Part shown: positions 32,943 through 41,337 of the stretch, piece after piece
How positions within the stretch are numbered: the stretch's first letter is position 1
How the letters are laid out: each line of letters opens with the position of its first letter
Source: Firm-04 sp045642925
Lineage (GTDB): Bacteria > Bacillota > Clostridia > Oscillospirales > Ruminococcaceae
DNA length: 64,000 nucleotides
Assembly (NCBI GenBank): GCA_045642925.1
Contig: JAZUJW010000093.1
Location: forward strand, 1 to 64,000
Direction of reading: 5' to 3'
Made by a program: the position numbers and the translations under genes
Notes under the pieces: generated by a model
Seen by the model: only the letters and a program-made list of their open reading frames with translations
Told to the model about the DNA's origin: nothing
Database searches by the model: none

Positions 32943-34685
32943 ATGACTATGAATATAAAAAAAACAGTATTCTGGATCTACTTTATTAATCTTCTAATGG
33001 GCATTGCTGTTGTAATTTATCTTGCATTGTCCTCCGGCATAAAAAGTAAAATGCTACAGGCAACTGAAAACAGTCTGCTGATAGATGAGGGGTGGACTAC
33101 GAGTGATGGTGTGTTCATTGATGATGTTTCCAGACTGGATTGTCTGGAAAGTTCCAGCCCATGGAAGGAAAACAGCATTTTTCATGATATCCCGACAAGT
33201 TTAGAGGAGAATACATCTATCTGTTTTCGAGCAAAACATATCTATTTCAGTGTCTATGCTGACGGCAATCTGCTTTATTCTCAAATGCTTCCCAAAAACA
33301 GACTATACACCAATTCAGATGGTGCAGTGTGGGCACTTGTTCCAATCAATTCCGATTATGCCGGATCGCAGGTAGAGATCCGTTATCAGTTGTGCTATGA
33401 AAAATCGTCTGCCGGAATTGATAATGTTTTTCTTGGCTCGGAACGCGGTTTTATTCTGACGATTATTGAAGAAAAATTTGGCGCAGTATTCCTTTCCCTG
33501 TTCTTTATTCTTCTTTCCATTCTTTTCTTGATTTCCAGCATTCCGATCCATATTTCAAAAGCCAATGACCATGAATTATTGTATCTGGGCTTGATTTCCT
33601 TTGTCATCGGCGTCTTTTGCTTTGTAGAAACACAGGTTTTACAGTTATTTATCGGCAATGAAAGAATTCTGCACCTGCTGTCCTGCCTTTCTTTGCTGAT
33701 GATTCCGATTCCTGTCGTGTTGTATGCAGATGAAGCTTTTGGACTGAAATACAAAATGACTTCCGCCATTTTCTGCATTATTTCGTTTTTGCTCTCATTC
33801 CTTTTGTTTATATTGAATTATCTGGATATCAGAGATTATCATGATACCCTGCCTATTATTCATGCAATGGATATTGCCGCAATTCTGATTATTTTGTATG
33901 CAATGATCCGATATTACATCATTCATTATCAGCAGGTCATGAAGTCGGTCTATTCACTGATGCGAATTGCCGGTCTGCTTGTTTTGGCAATTACAGGCTC
34001 TATTGATGTTTCGCGCTTCTATGCTGCCAAAACACAAGACCCCGCAGCTTTCATTCGCTTTGGTGTGCTCTGTTTCATCCTTTGCTTTAGTGCGGCAAGT
34101 CTTCAGAAATCCATTCAAGGCGCAGGAAATGATGCCAAAGCGGAACTGATTCGTACCCTTGCGTACCATGATGGTCTGACTGGGATCGGCAACCGCACGG
34201 CATATCAGGAACGCCTGAATGAAATCAAAAACAGCGGCGAAAAAATCGGTCTGGTCATGATGGACGTCAATAATCTGAAACTGGTCAATGATGAAAAGGG
34301 ACATGATATCGGCGACCAACTGCTGAAAAAATGCGCTGAATTCATTCAGATGGCATTTAATGGGATTGATTCCGACTGCTACCGCATCGGCGGTGATGAA
34401 TTTGTCGTCATTCTTCATGGTGCCGAAACTTCTCTGGATTTCCGCAGTGCAAAAACAAAGCTGATGGCACTTTGCAATGCCTATAATGCACAGCCATCCA
34501 CAGAATTTAAAGTCAGTATTGCCAGCGGCTATGCCAGCCTGAATAAAAAGCTTCGTACCATTGAAGATGTCTGTAAAACCGCAGATGCAAATATGTACGA
34601 AAATAAGCGCATTATGAAACAGGAAGCTGCCAATGCAGGTCATGCAGTCGCAGAGCCGACTGAGGATGAGGAAGACGAGGATTGA
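32943..34685 (+). CDS. Membrane diguanylate cyclase with 7TM-type sensor
   Basis: A 580-residue protein. N-terminal TM (about 7-28), an extracytoplasmic domain of about 140 residues, then seven or so TM segments (about 175-385) resembling the 7TMR-DISM arrangement, and a C-terminal GGDEF domain (about 405-560). The active loop is intact (YRIGGDEFVVI, about 480), with LVMMDVNNLKLVND supplying the metal Asp. No RxxD inhibitory site is seen at the usual spot. The tail is acidic (PTEDEEDED). GGAGG precedes the chosen ATG. This is the second c-di-GMP synthase in the window, with a different sensor from the one at 5.9 kb. Confidence 0.87.
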   Translation: MTMNIKKTVFWIYFINLLMGIAVVIYLALSSGIKSKMLQATENSLLIDEGWTTSDGVFIDDVSRLDCLESSSPWKENSIFHDIPTSLEENTSICFRAKHIYFSVYADGNLLYSQMLPKNRLYTNSDGAVWALVPINSDYAGSQVEIRYQLCYEKSSAGIDNVFLGSERGFILTIIEEKFGAVFLSLFFILLSILFLISSIPIHISKANDHELLYLGLISFVIGVFCFVETQVLQLFIGNERILHLLSCLSLLMIPIPVVLYADEAFGLKYKMTSAIFCIISFLLSFLLFILNYLDIRDYHDTLPIIHAMDIAAILIILYAMIRYYIIHYQQVMKSVYSLMRIAGLLVLAITGSIDVSRFYAAKTQDPAAFIRFGVLCFILCFSAASLQKSIQGAGNDAKAELIRTLAYHDGLTGIGNRTAYQERLNEIKNSGEKIGLVMMDVNNLKLVNDEKGHDIGDQLLKKCAEFIQMAFNGIDSDCYRIGGDEFVVILHGAETSLDFRSAKTKLMALCNAYNAQPSTEFKVSIASGYASLNKKLRTIEDVCKTADANMYENKRIMKQEAANAGHAVAEPTEDEEDED

Positions 34686-34692
34686 AGCGAAA

Positions 34693-34962
34693 ATGGATAT
34701 AATTCGAAGACATTATGTATTTTTCGGTGATGTACAGGGCGTTGGCTTCCGATATCGTGCCTACCATGCAGCCGCTTATTATGGCATCAGCGGCTGGGTA
34801 AAAAACTGTTATGATGGTTCTGTGGAACTGGAAGCGGAAGGAACACCAAAAGAAATTGATGATATGCTGCTTGCGATAGAAAAGGGGCATTATATCCGCA
34901 TCGAAGATTTTCGTGTCCGAGAAATCCCTCTCCGCAATTCCCATTCATTTGAAATACGCTGA
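34693..34962 (+). CDS. Acylphosphatase
   Basis: An 89-residue acylphosphatase that hydrolyses acyl phosphates such as acetyl phosphate. The signature GDVQGVGFRYRAY carries the catalytic Arg, and GWVKNCYDGSVELEAEG the catalytic Asn. Size is standard. It begins 7 bases after the cyclase stop with only a weak ribosome site, so it may be translationally coupled. It ends at a terminator shared with the opposing LppM gene. Confidence 0.93.
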   Translation: MDIIRRHYVFFGDVQGVGFRYRAYHAAAYYGISGWVKNCYDGSVELEAEGTPKEIDDMLLAIEKGHYIRIEDFRVREIPLRNSHSFEIR

Positions 34963-34964
34963 AA

Positions 34965-34998
34965 AAACGGGATAGACCCTAAAGTCTATCCCGTTTGA
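34965..34998. terminator. Bidirectional terminator
   Basis: 13-bp stem AAACGGGATAGAC and complement, 6-base loop, with A and T runs at either side. Confidence 0.75.
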
Positions 34999-34999
34999 T

Positions 35000-35713
35000 T
35001 TATTCTTGGAAATAAGAGAATTCTTTCGGTTTTTTGCACGCTTTGCGAATCAGTACGATCATCAGAATCAGGAACAGCAACCCGCCGGCTCCGATTGCGA
35101 GATACGGCCAATATCTATGCAGCAGGAAATTATAATGGAACTTCACATAAATAGTTTCTTCCGGCATATCGAGCAAATCCCATGTCATTCGATTGCCTTC
35201 TACGATATTCGCATTACATTCGGTCGGTTCGCAGGGCAGTTCCAGCACAAAATTCATATAACCGCCTGCTTCCTTGATTGCATCGCCGGATTCTTTCAGT
35301 TGTTCAGCGCTTGCCTGCTGCTGATACATCTCCTGCTTTCTCATTTCCAGCGTATAATCGCAAAGTCCTGAGCGCGTAAACGTGACGTTCGGAATGGGAG
35401 AATCTTCAGTGCCGGCGTTCTCCAGACCTTCTTCCAGCGGTGCATCCCGCATGATGATGGTGAAACCGACATACTCACCATCAGAATAGGGATACACATG
35501 AACACCATCATTTTCCAGATTTTCCTTGTTGATTTCGTTCATCACGCCGCCCATGGCAGCGTTTGCTTCTTCGGACACCGCATATACCACGGTCACGTCC
35601 ATACTGCCATCTTTCTTGACGACGGTTTCGATTGTGCTGCGTACACAGCCTGTCAGCATCACCAAGCAAAGAGTCAGTATTGCAAAAAGGGAACATATTT
35701 TTTTGAGTTTCAT
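35000..35713 (-). CDS. LppM-like lipoprotein with C-terminal TM
   Basis: A 237-residue predicted lipoprotein. The signal peptide ends in LTGC (Cys at about 23), followed by STIETVVKKDGSMDVTVVY, the characteristic opening of LppM-domain proteins, and then a beta-rich extracytoplasmic domain. A TM at about 203-224 (YLAIGAGGLLFLILMIVLI) precedes a basic cytoplasmic tail, so it is anchored at both ends. GGAGG lies ahead of the ATG. Function is unknown. Confidence 0.75.
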   Translation of the reverse strand: MKLKKICSLFAILTLCLVMLTGCVRSTIETVVKKDGSMDVTVVYAVSEEANAAMGGVMNEINKENLENDGVHVYPYSDGEYVGFTIIMRDAPLEEGLENAGTEDSPIPNVTFTRSGLCDYTLEMRKQEMYQQQASAEQLKESGDAIKEAGGYMNFVLELPCEPTECNANIVEGNRMTWDLLDMPEETIYVKFHYNFLLHRYWPYLAIGAGGLLFLILMIVLIRKACKKPKEFSYFQE

Positions 35714-35749
35714 AGAAAACCTCCTTCAATTGCATAAATTTCTGAATAC

Positions 35750-35778
35750 AGTATAACAGAAAAGACATATTTTGTCAA
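35750..35778 (-). promoter_or_regulatory. Promoter of the LppM-like gene
   Basis: Minus strand TTGACA (35778-35773), 17 bp, TATACT (35755-35750). Confidence 0.8.
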
Positions 35779-35858
35779 GAGGTTATCCACAAATTTCCAA
35801 AAATATATGCATGATTCCCTTGCATTGTCATCACAAAGCGCGCAATTGTTTTAGCGTA

Positions 35859-35887
35859 TTGCAATCGGAACAGAATCATGCTATAAT
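35859..35887 (+). promoter_or_regulatory. Promoter of the MutS-like/ABC operon
   Basis: TTGCAA at 35859-35864, 17 bp, TATAAT at 35882-35887, with TGC before the -10. Confidence 0.75.
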
Positions 35888-35927
35888 AAACATGGATATT
35901 ATTATGAAAACAAAAGGAGCAATCGCT

Positions 35928-37529
35928 ATGAACAATGATATTCAAGCATTCAGCCTGCTTGCACCTGAATCAGCCGACGCCTGCTTTTTGCTCAGCGATA
36001 CGGCAGTCAATGACTTGTCCCTGCACCTTCTCGTTGAGCACCTTACTGCTTCAAAAGATGAACAACGGCAATTGCTGGAACTTTTGCGTACAGTCCCAAC
36101 AGATGCAGCCATCATCCGTTATCGGCAGGAAATCTATGCCGACCTCAAGTCGTTCTCCGAACTTTCGGAGGAACTATACAAGATCCTCGATGAAATGCAA
36201 TTCTATCTGCATGATGAACGGGGAACAGATTTCGATGAAAAAACCATATGGGAATTGGTCAATTATCTACGCGGTTTACAAAACTACGTGCATTCGATCA
36301 CGGCAATGCAGGAAATTTTGCATGGGAAAACATTTGCCTCCGCAGGAATGCAAAAATTGACTTCTTATATTGATGCGATCTACAACGACAGCGGATTCGC
36401 AGAACTGACGGAAGACCTGAAACCACTCAGTGCAGGGATTGACCAGATTCATAGTTTAACGCTTGGCGTCAATCTGGATGAAAACTTGCAGCCAGTCAAA
36501 GCCGGAATCCTCTGCCTGAACAAATTTGATTTCAGAGAACGTGGATTGCTGGAGAAGTTTTTAACACATCACCGCACAAGAAATCCGTCCGATAAGGAGT
36601 TGTCGCCTTATTCTATTGTGACACATACCGAATCGATCGGAAGACCTTCTCCGCTAATGAACAATCTGACTGAAATTATTGAGCAGATGCTTCCTTCCGT
36701 CACAAAAAAACTCAAACGGGAACTGAAAAAATACACCGATTTCAGTGGCTTGGCTCTTGCAAAGCTTCGCAGTGAACTGTTGTTTTATCTGCGGTTTCTT
36801 CAGATGGAAAATCGAATTCGCAGTCTTGGAATGCCGTGCTGTGTTCCACAAATTTCGGAAGATGAAACCACTTTGACGCAATTTTACAACATCAGGCTAG
36901 CGCTTTTGCCCAATCCCACTGAAATTGTCTGCAATGATTTCCATTTCAATCGTGATAATACTGTATTGATCCTTACAGGCCCGAATCGCGGCGGAAAAAC
37001 GATCCTCACACAGGCAATCGGTTTAACGATGCTGCTGTTTCAGCATGGTGTCTTTGCGCCGTGCGAAAGCGGACAAATCCGCATCTGCGATGGCATTTTC
37101 ACACATTTTCCTGCGGACGAGAACCAGACAGTCACACTCGGCAGACTTGGCGAGGAAGCAGAGCGTTTCAGTCAGATCTGGCATAACGCTACCTCTGACA
37201 GTCTTTTGCTGATGAATGAATCATTCGCTTCCACCAGCCATTCCGAATCACTTTACATCGCAGAAGATGTGCTGAAATCACTCTGCTGTCTTGGCGCACG
37301 CACCTGCTTTAACACCCATATGCATGAACTGGCTGAGCATCCTGAACGGCTGCAAAGTGATTCGGCAGTCTGCGGTGCTGCAAGCGTCATCATGGGGAAA
37401 CGTGATGGAAAGGATGCTTTCCACATTCGCTATGAAAAACCAAACGGCAAAAGCTACGCGCATGAGATCGCACAGAAATACGGCATTACGTTTGAACAGC
37501 TATCCAAGCGAAAAATCGGAAAACGATAA
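35928..37529 (+). CDS. MutS-family ATPase lacking the mismatch-recognition domain
   Basis: A 533-residue protein. About 1-320 is helical and resembles the MutS core/lever domains; 330-533 is the MutS ABC-type ATPase. Walker A is LTGPNRGGKTILTQAIG (about 348-364) and Walker B/D-loop region is LLLMNESFASTSHSES (about 425). CFNTHMHELAEHPERL holds the switch His. There is no domain I with the Phe-x-Glu motif and no Smr domain, so it is neither MutS1 nor canonical MutS2. It belongs to the orphan MutS-like ATPases of Firmicutes of unknown role. AAAAGGAG precedes the ATG. It is 18 bases upstream of an ABC exporter in one operon. Confidence 0.82.
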   Translation: MNNDIQAFSLLAPESADACFLLSDTAVNDLSLHLLVEHLTASKDEQRQLLELLRTVPTDAAIIRYRQEIYADLKSFSELSEELYKILDEMQFYLHDERGTDFDEKTIWELVNYLRGLQNYVHSITAMQEILHGKTFASAGMQKLTSYIDAIYNDSGFAELTEDLKPLSAGIDQIHSLTLGVNLDENLQPVKAGILCLNKFDFRERGLLEKFLTHHRTRNPSDKELSPYSIVTHTESIGRPSPLMNNLTEIIEQMLPSVTKKLKRELKKYTDFSGLALAKLRSELLFYLRFLQMENRIRSLGMPCCVPQISEDETTLTQFYNIRLALLPNPTEIVCNDFHFNRDNTVLILTGPNRGGKTILTQAIGLTMLLFQHGVFAPCESGQIRICDGIFTHFPADENQTVTLGRLGEEAERFSQIWHNATSDSLLLMNESFASTSHSESLYIAEDVLKSLCCLGARTCFNTHMHELAEHPERLQSDSAVCGAASVIMGKRDGKDAFHIRYEKPNGKSYAHEIAQKYGITFEQLSKRKIGKR

Positions 37530-37547
37530 TACAGGAGGTCGATGACC

Positions 37548-39404
37548 ATGCCCCCAAGAGGAATGCGAGCAGGGCATTACATGACGGAAGAAGAAAAAGC
37601 AAATCAGCCAAAAGTGACAAAAGCGTTGCTGAAGCGGGTATTTTCTTACCTACTCCCCTACTGGAAACAATTTTTGCTCGTGCTGTTCGCCATCATGCTG
37701 ACCTCGTTGTGTGGTTTGATGCCTTCTGTGCTGACAGGTAAGATCATTGATGAGGGACTGATCGGACAGGACATGACAAAGCTGGTGACATTGATTTTAC
37801 TTTCTCTTGGCGTGACACTTGCTGCCAATCTCATCAGCGTGGGACAATCTTATCTGAATACATGGATCGCACAGCATATTACATATGATATGCGCAATAC
37901 GATGTATCAGCATTTGCAGAAAATGTCACAGCGCTTCTTCACAACCAACAATCAAGGTGATATCATCACACGCATGACCAGCGATATTGGCGGTGTGCAA
38001 CAAATCATCACCAATACCCTGACCAGCATTCTTTCCAATTCCATCACCCTGATTGCAGCATTGGTCGTAATGTTTCAGAAAAACTGGATTCTCGCAATTC
38101 TGGGTATGCTGGTCATTCCCCTGTTTATCATCCCGACACGAACTGCGGGTAAAAAAAGCTGGAACATTGCAAATCAGTCGCAGGCGTGTAATGACGAGAT
38201 CAACGGCATCCTGAATGAAACACTTTCTGTCAGCGGTCAGCTTCTTGTCAAGCTGTTTGGCAGGGAAAAACAGGAATATGAAAAGTACGAAGCCGCAAAC
38301 CGCCGTCTGCTGCAGCTGAATATTCGCTCCAGTATGGCTGGCAGATGGTTTCTCATGATTATCGGTTCTTTCTCCAGCATCGGGCCGCTGCTGCTGTATC
38401 TTGTCGGCGGTATCCTCATGATGAAATATGACTCGGATATTACAGTTGGTGATATCACGGTTCTGGTCGCTTTGCTCGGCAATATGTACGGCCCTGTCAA
38501 TATGCTTCTGAACATTCAGGTGGACTGGATGCGCTCTATGGCACTGTTTTCGCGTATTTTCGATTACTATGATATGCCTGTGGAAGTGGAGAACGCACCT
38601 GACGCCATTACCCTGCCGACAGTGGAAGGGACAGTGGCGTTTCAGCACGTCGGTTTTCGCTATAACAAAGAACGCGACATTCTCAAGGACATCAATTTCA
38701 AGCTGGACAGCGGGAAATGTATTGCCATTGTTGGCCCGTCCGGTTCCGGCAAAAGTACGCTTGTCAATCTCTTGCCGCGCCTTTACGATGTCAATGACGG
38801 TTGTGTGACCTTTGACGGTGTGGATGTCCGCAAGCTTGATCTCGCTTTTCTGCGGAAACAAATCGGCATCGTCAGTCAGGAAACCTATTTGTTCAACGGA
38901 ACGATTCGGGATAATTTGCTCTACGCAAAACCCGATGCCACGGAGGAAGAACTCATTTTCGCCTGTCAGCAGGCAAATATCTATGACTTTGTGCAGAAAC
39001 AGGAGAAAGGGTTCGAAACGATGGTCGGCAACCGCGGACTGAAACTGTCAGGCGGCGAAAAGCAGCGTATTTCGATTGCAAGAGTGCTGCTGAAAAATCC
39101 CGTCATCATGATTTTCGATGAAGCGACCTCTGCCCTTGATTCCATCTCTGAACAGAAAATTCAGGATGCCATCGAACCGCTGATCGCATCCCGCACCAGC
39201 ATTCTGATCGCACACCGCCTCTCAACCATACTTGCGGCGGATGAAATTCTGGTCGTGCAGGACGGCACGATCGTCGAACGCGGAACACATCAGGAATTGG
39301 TCAGCGCAGGCGGCGTCTATACACAGCTTTATGAAACACAGTTCAGTAAAGCCCTTGCAGTTGAATCATCAGCCGTATTTGACTATACCGAAGGCGAAGA
39401 CTGA
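37548..39404 (+). CDS. ABC exporter, fused membrane and ATP-binding domains (homodimer type)
   Basis: A 618-residue half-transporter. Six TM segments (about 35-330) lead to an NBD (about 365-600) with Walker A GPSGSGKST (about 396), signature LSGGEKQR, Walker B MIFDEATSALD and the H-loop in LIAHRLST. All catalytic residues are canonical, so it can work as a homodimer. The start at 37548 is chosen because AGGAGG is 9 bases upstream; an ATG two codons earlier is too close. Substrate is unknown; the family exports lipids, drugs or peptides. It follows the MutS-like gene. Confidence 0.9.
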   Translation: MPPRGMRAGHYMTEEEKANQPKVTKALLKRVFSYLLPYWKQFLLVLFAIMLTSLCGLMPSVLTGKIIDEGLIGQDMTKLVTLILLSLGVTLAANLISVGQSYLNTWIAQHITYDMRNTMYQHLQKMSQRFFTTNNQGDIITRMTSDIGGVQQIITNTLTSILSNSITLIAALVVMFQKNWILAILGMLVIPLFIIPTRTAGKKSWNIANQSQACNDEINGILNETLSVSGQLLVKLFGREKQEYEKYEAANRRLLQLNIRSSMAGRWFLMIIGSFSSIGPLLLYLVGGILMMKYDSDITVGDITVLVALLGNMYGPVNMLLNIQVDWMRSMALFSRIFDYYDMPVEVENAPDAITLPTVEGTVAFQHVGFRYNKERDILKDINFKLDSGKCIAIVGPSGSGKSTLVNLLPRLYDVNDGCVTFDGVDVRKLDLAFLRKQIGIVSQETYLFNGTIRDNLLYAKPDATEEELIFACQQANIYDFVQKQEKGFETMVGNRGLKLSGGEKQRISIARVLLKNPVIMIFDEATSALDSISEQKIQDAIEPLIASRTSILIAHRLSTILAADEILVVQDGTIVERGTHQELVSAGGVYTQLYETQFSKALAVESSAVFDYTEGED

Positions 39405-39446
39405 ATACGGTAAATTTTTACAGATAAAATTTTCGCGTATCATCTC

Positions 39447-39475
39447 TTGACATCAGGATAAAAATATGCTATAAT
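39447..39475 (+). promoter_or_regulatory. Promoter of the T-box gatCAB operon
   Basis: TTGACA at 39447-39452, 17 bp, TATAAT at 39470-39475, with TGC before the -10. Exact consensus. Confidence 0.85.
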
Positions 39476-39481
39476 AGTCAG

Positions 39482-39731
39482 CGAAAAGACAGTGATGGAG
39501 AGAGTATTGCAGAACCTTCATTCCAAGAGAGCTGTGAATGGTGCGATACAGCAATGATTTCTGCAAGAAAAACACTTCGGAGTCTGCGGAAGAAAGCAGA
39601 GAATTATCTTTGTGACTAGAACCGCACGTTCATCCCGTTAAGATGATAATGAGTGGATTGGAAACAATCAATTTGGGTGGTATCGCGGAAGGAAACTTTC
39701 GTCCCATGAAATTGGGGCGGAAGTTTTTTTG
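39482..39731 (+). promoter_or_regulatory. T-box leader, probable tRNA-Asn sensor
   Basis: Transcribed leader whose T-box TGGGTGGTATCGCGG (39674-39688) matches the conserved antiterminator sequence. Stem I shows AGTA at 39503-39506. The helix TTGCAGAA (39507-39514) pairs with TTCTGCAA (39559-39566), followed by GAA, A, then AAC at 39571-39573, a probable Asn specifier. The terminator stem is at about 39693-39722 (AACTTTCGTCCCAT with its near complement), ending in TTTTTTT. Uncharged tRNA would favour antitermination and raise gatCAB expression. Specifier placement is inferred; the T-box itself is certain. Confidence 0.9.
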
Positions 39732-39828
39732 TGTCTTTTCGCCTTTTTGAACCGTCCGCAACTGATTGTTCTGGGCATCAGGCCATTCAGTTCCGATAAA
39801 TCATGTGAAGATAAGGAGTTGCTGTTCT

Positions 39829-40110
39829 ATGGAAAGAGAAACATTGAGAAAGCTGGAATTGCTCAACCAGCTTTGCCTGACAGAAAATCAGAAGAATGAA
39901 GTACTCGCATTCTTTGGCAATCGTGAAAACGAACTTGCTGTACTGAATGCAATCAATACGGAAAACGTGGAGCGCATGGTTCACGTCATGCCGATTATGA
40001 CCGTTGTTCGTGAAGATATCGCTTCGCAGCCCTTTTCCCGTGATGCGCTCCAAAGCGGTGCGCCTGAAGTGGAAGAAGGCTACTGGTGTGTTCCGCGTGT
40101 TGTGGAATAA
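39829..40110 (+). CDS. gatC: Asp/Glu-tRNA amidotransferase subunit C
   Basis: A 93-residue GatC, the small wrapping subunit that stabilises GatA and contacts GatB. The C-terminal pattern (VVREDIASQPFSRDALQSGAP then GYWCVPRVVE) is diagnostic, matching the family LRED...NAP...VPRVVE. AAGGAG precedes the ATG. First gene of the T-box operon. Confidence 0.9.
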   Translation: MERETLRKLELLNQLCLTENQKNEVLAFFGNRENELAVLNAINTENVERMVHVMPIMTVVREDIASQPFSRDALQSGAPEVEEGYWCVPRVVE

Positions 40111-40131
40111 TCAAGACAGGAGGAGAATATC

Positions 40132-41322
40132 ATGAATTTTTATACAGCAAAAGCTGACACTTCCGCTGCAAAGAAGATTGTCGCGGATGATATGATGCTG
40201 ACGACCGATATGCCGACCGCAGCAGGTTCGAAAATGCTGGATGGCTATATGAGTCTGTTCGAAGCCGAAGTGCTGACACGTTTGAAGGCAGCAGGATATG
40301 CTGTCAGCGGCAAAGCAGACTGCGGCGAATTTGCAATTGACCTTGTAGGCGAAACCTCTGCACACGGTGCACTCTCCGCAGACGGCAAGCTTTGCAGCGC
40401 TTCCGCAGAAATTCTGAAATCGGAAGACGTGACCGCCGTGGTCGGACTCGATGTGAACGGTTCAATTCGCCGTGCTGCTGCACAGAATGGTCTGGTCAGC
40501 GTGAAGCCGACCTATGGCACTGTTTCCCGCTATGGTACGATTCCTGTGGCTTGTTCCGGTGAGACCGTCAGCGTTATGGCAAAGAACATTGAAAACTGCC
40601 GTGAAGTGCTGGATGCAATGGCTGGTCATGATGACAAAGACGGCACCAGTCTTTCCGAAGCAGAGTGTGAGAAACTGAAACAAGCAAGCGGTGCAGAATC
40701 TATTCGCCGTGTTGCTTTCATTAAGTCCCTGTGCGATGGCGTGGATGCGGAAACCGCAGCGAAATTTGCTGCTGCAAAAGAAAAACTGACCGCAAGCGGC
40801 GTGGAAGTCTGCGAAATCGACAACGAAGTGTTTGCGGCCGCACGCATTGCATGGAACATTCTGATGAGTGCAGAGCTTTGCAATAATGTTTCCCGCTATG
40901 ACGGTGTCAAGTACGGCTACCGTACCGAAAACTACACCTGTATTGATGACCTTTACACCAATACCCGCACCGAAGCGTTCGGTGAACTGCTGAAAACTGT
41001 GATTCTTTATGGTTCTGATGCATTGTCCACCGACAACTATATGAAAGTGTATGACAAGGGACTGCGCATCCGCCGCGTGGTTGTCGAAGCCTTCCAGAAA
41101 GTGTTCGGCGAATATGATGCTGTATTGATTCCCGCTTGCTCCAAGGCTGCATACACCGAGGAAGATGTCAAAGCGGACAAATATTTCGTATTCAAAGAAA
41201 ATCTCTATACTGCCCCCGCTTCCCTGACCGGTCTGCCGACCGTTGTCGCAGGGGGTGTCCAGCTGATTGGAAAGGCATTCTCTGAAAATGCCCTTTTTGA
41301 AGCTGCTAAACTCTATGTGTAA
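40132..41322 (+). CDS. gatA: GatA-like amidase subunit, short and with degenerate catalytic residues
   Basis: A 396-residue protein in the gatA position, about 90 residues shorter than usual. It begins near where the catalytic Lys segment should be. Relative to canonical GatA, the KDN motif reads VADD (Ala18 for Lys). The GGSSGGS segment reads GKLCSAS (85-91), so the cis-Ser position aligns with Leu87/Cys88. The nucleophile Ser111 in NGSIR and the downstream VKPTYGTVSRYG are kept. It has no frameshift, and AGGAGG lies ahead of the ATG. Either glutaminase activity is lost or reorganised, or ammonia comes from another source. S89 or S91 might substitute if the alignment shifts slightly. Confidence 0.85.
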   Translation: MNFYTAKADTSAAKKIVADDMMLTTDMPTAAGSKMLDGYMSLFEAEVLTRLKAAGYAVSGKADCGEFAIDLVGETSAHGALSADGKLCSASAEILKSEDVTAVVGLDVNGSIRRAAAQNGLVSVKPTYGTVSRYGTIPVACSGETVSVMAKNIENCREVLDAMAGHDDKDGTSLSEAECEKLKQASGAESIRRVAFIKSLCDGVDAETAAKFAAAKEKLTASGVEVCEIDNEVFAAARIAWNILMSAELCNNVSRYDGVKYGYRTENYTCIDDLYTNTRTEAFGELLKTVILYGSDALSTDNYMKVYDKGLRIRRVVVEAFQKVFGEYDAVLIPACSKAAYTEEDVKADKYFVFKENLYTAPASLTGLPTVVAGGVQLIGKAFSENALFEAAKLYV

Positions 41323-41337
41323 GGATGGTGCGATAGA

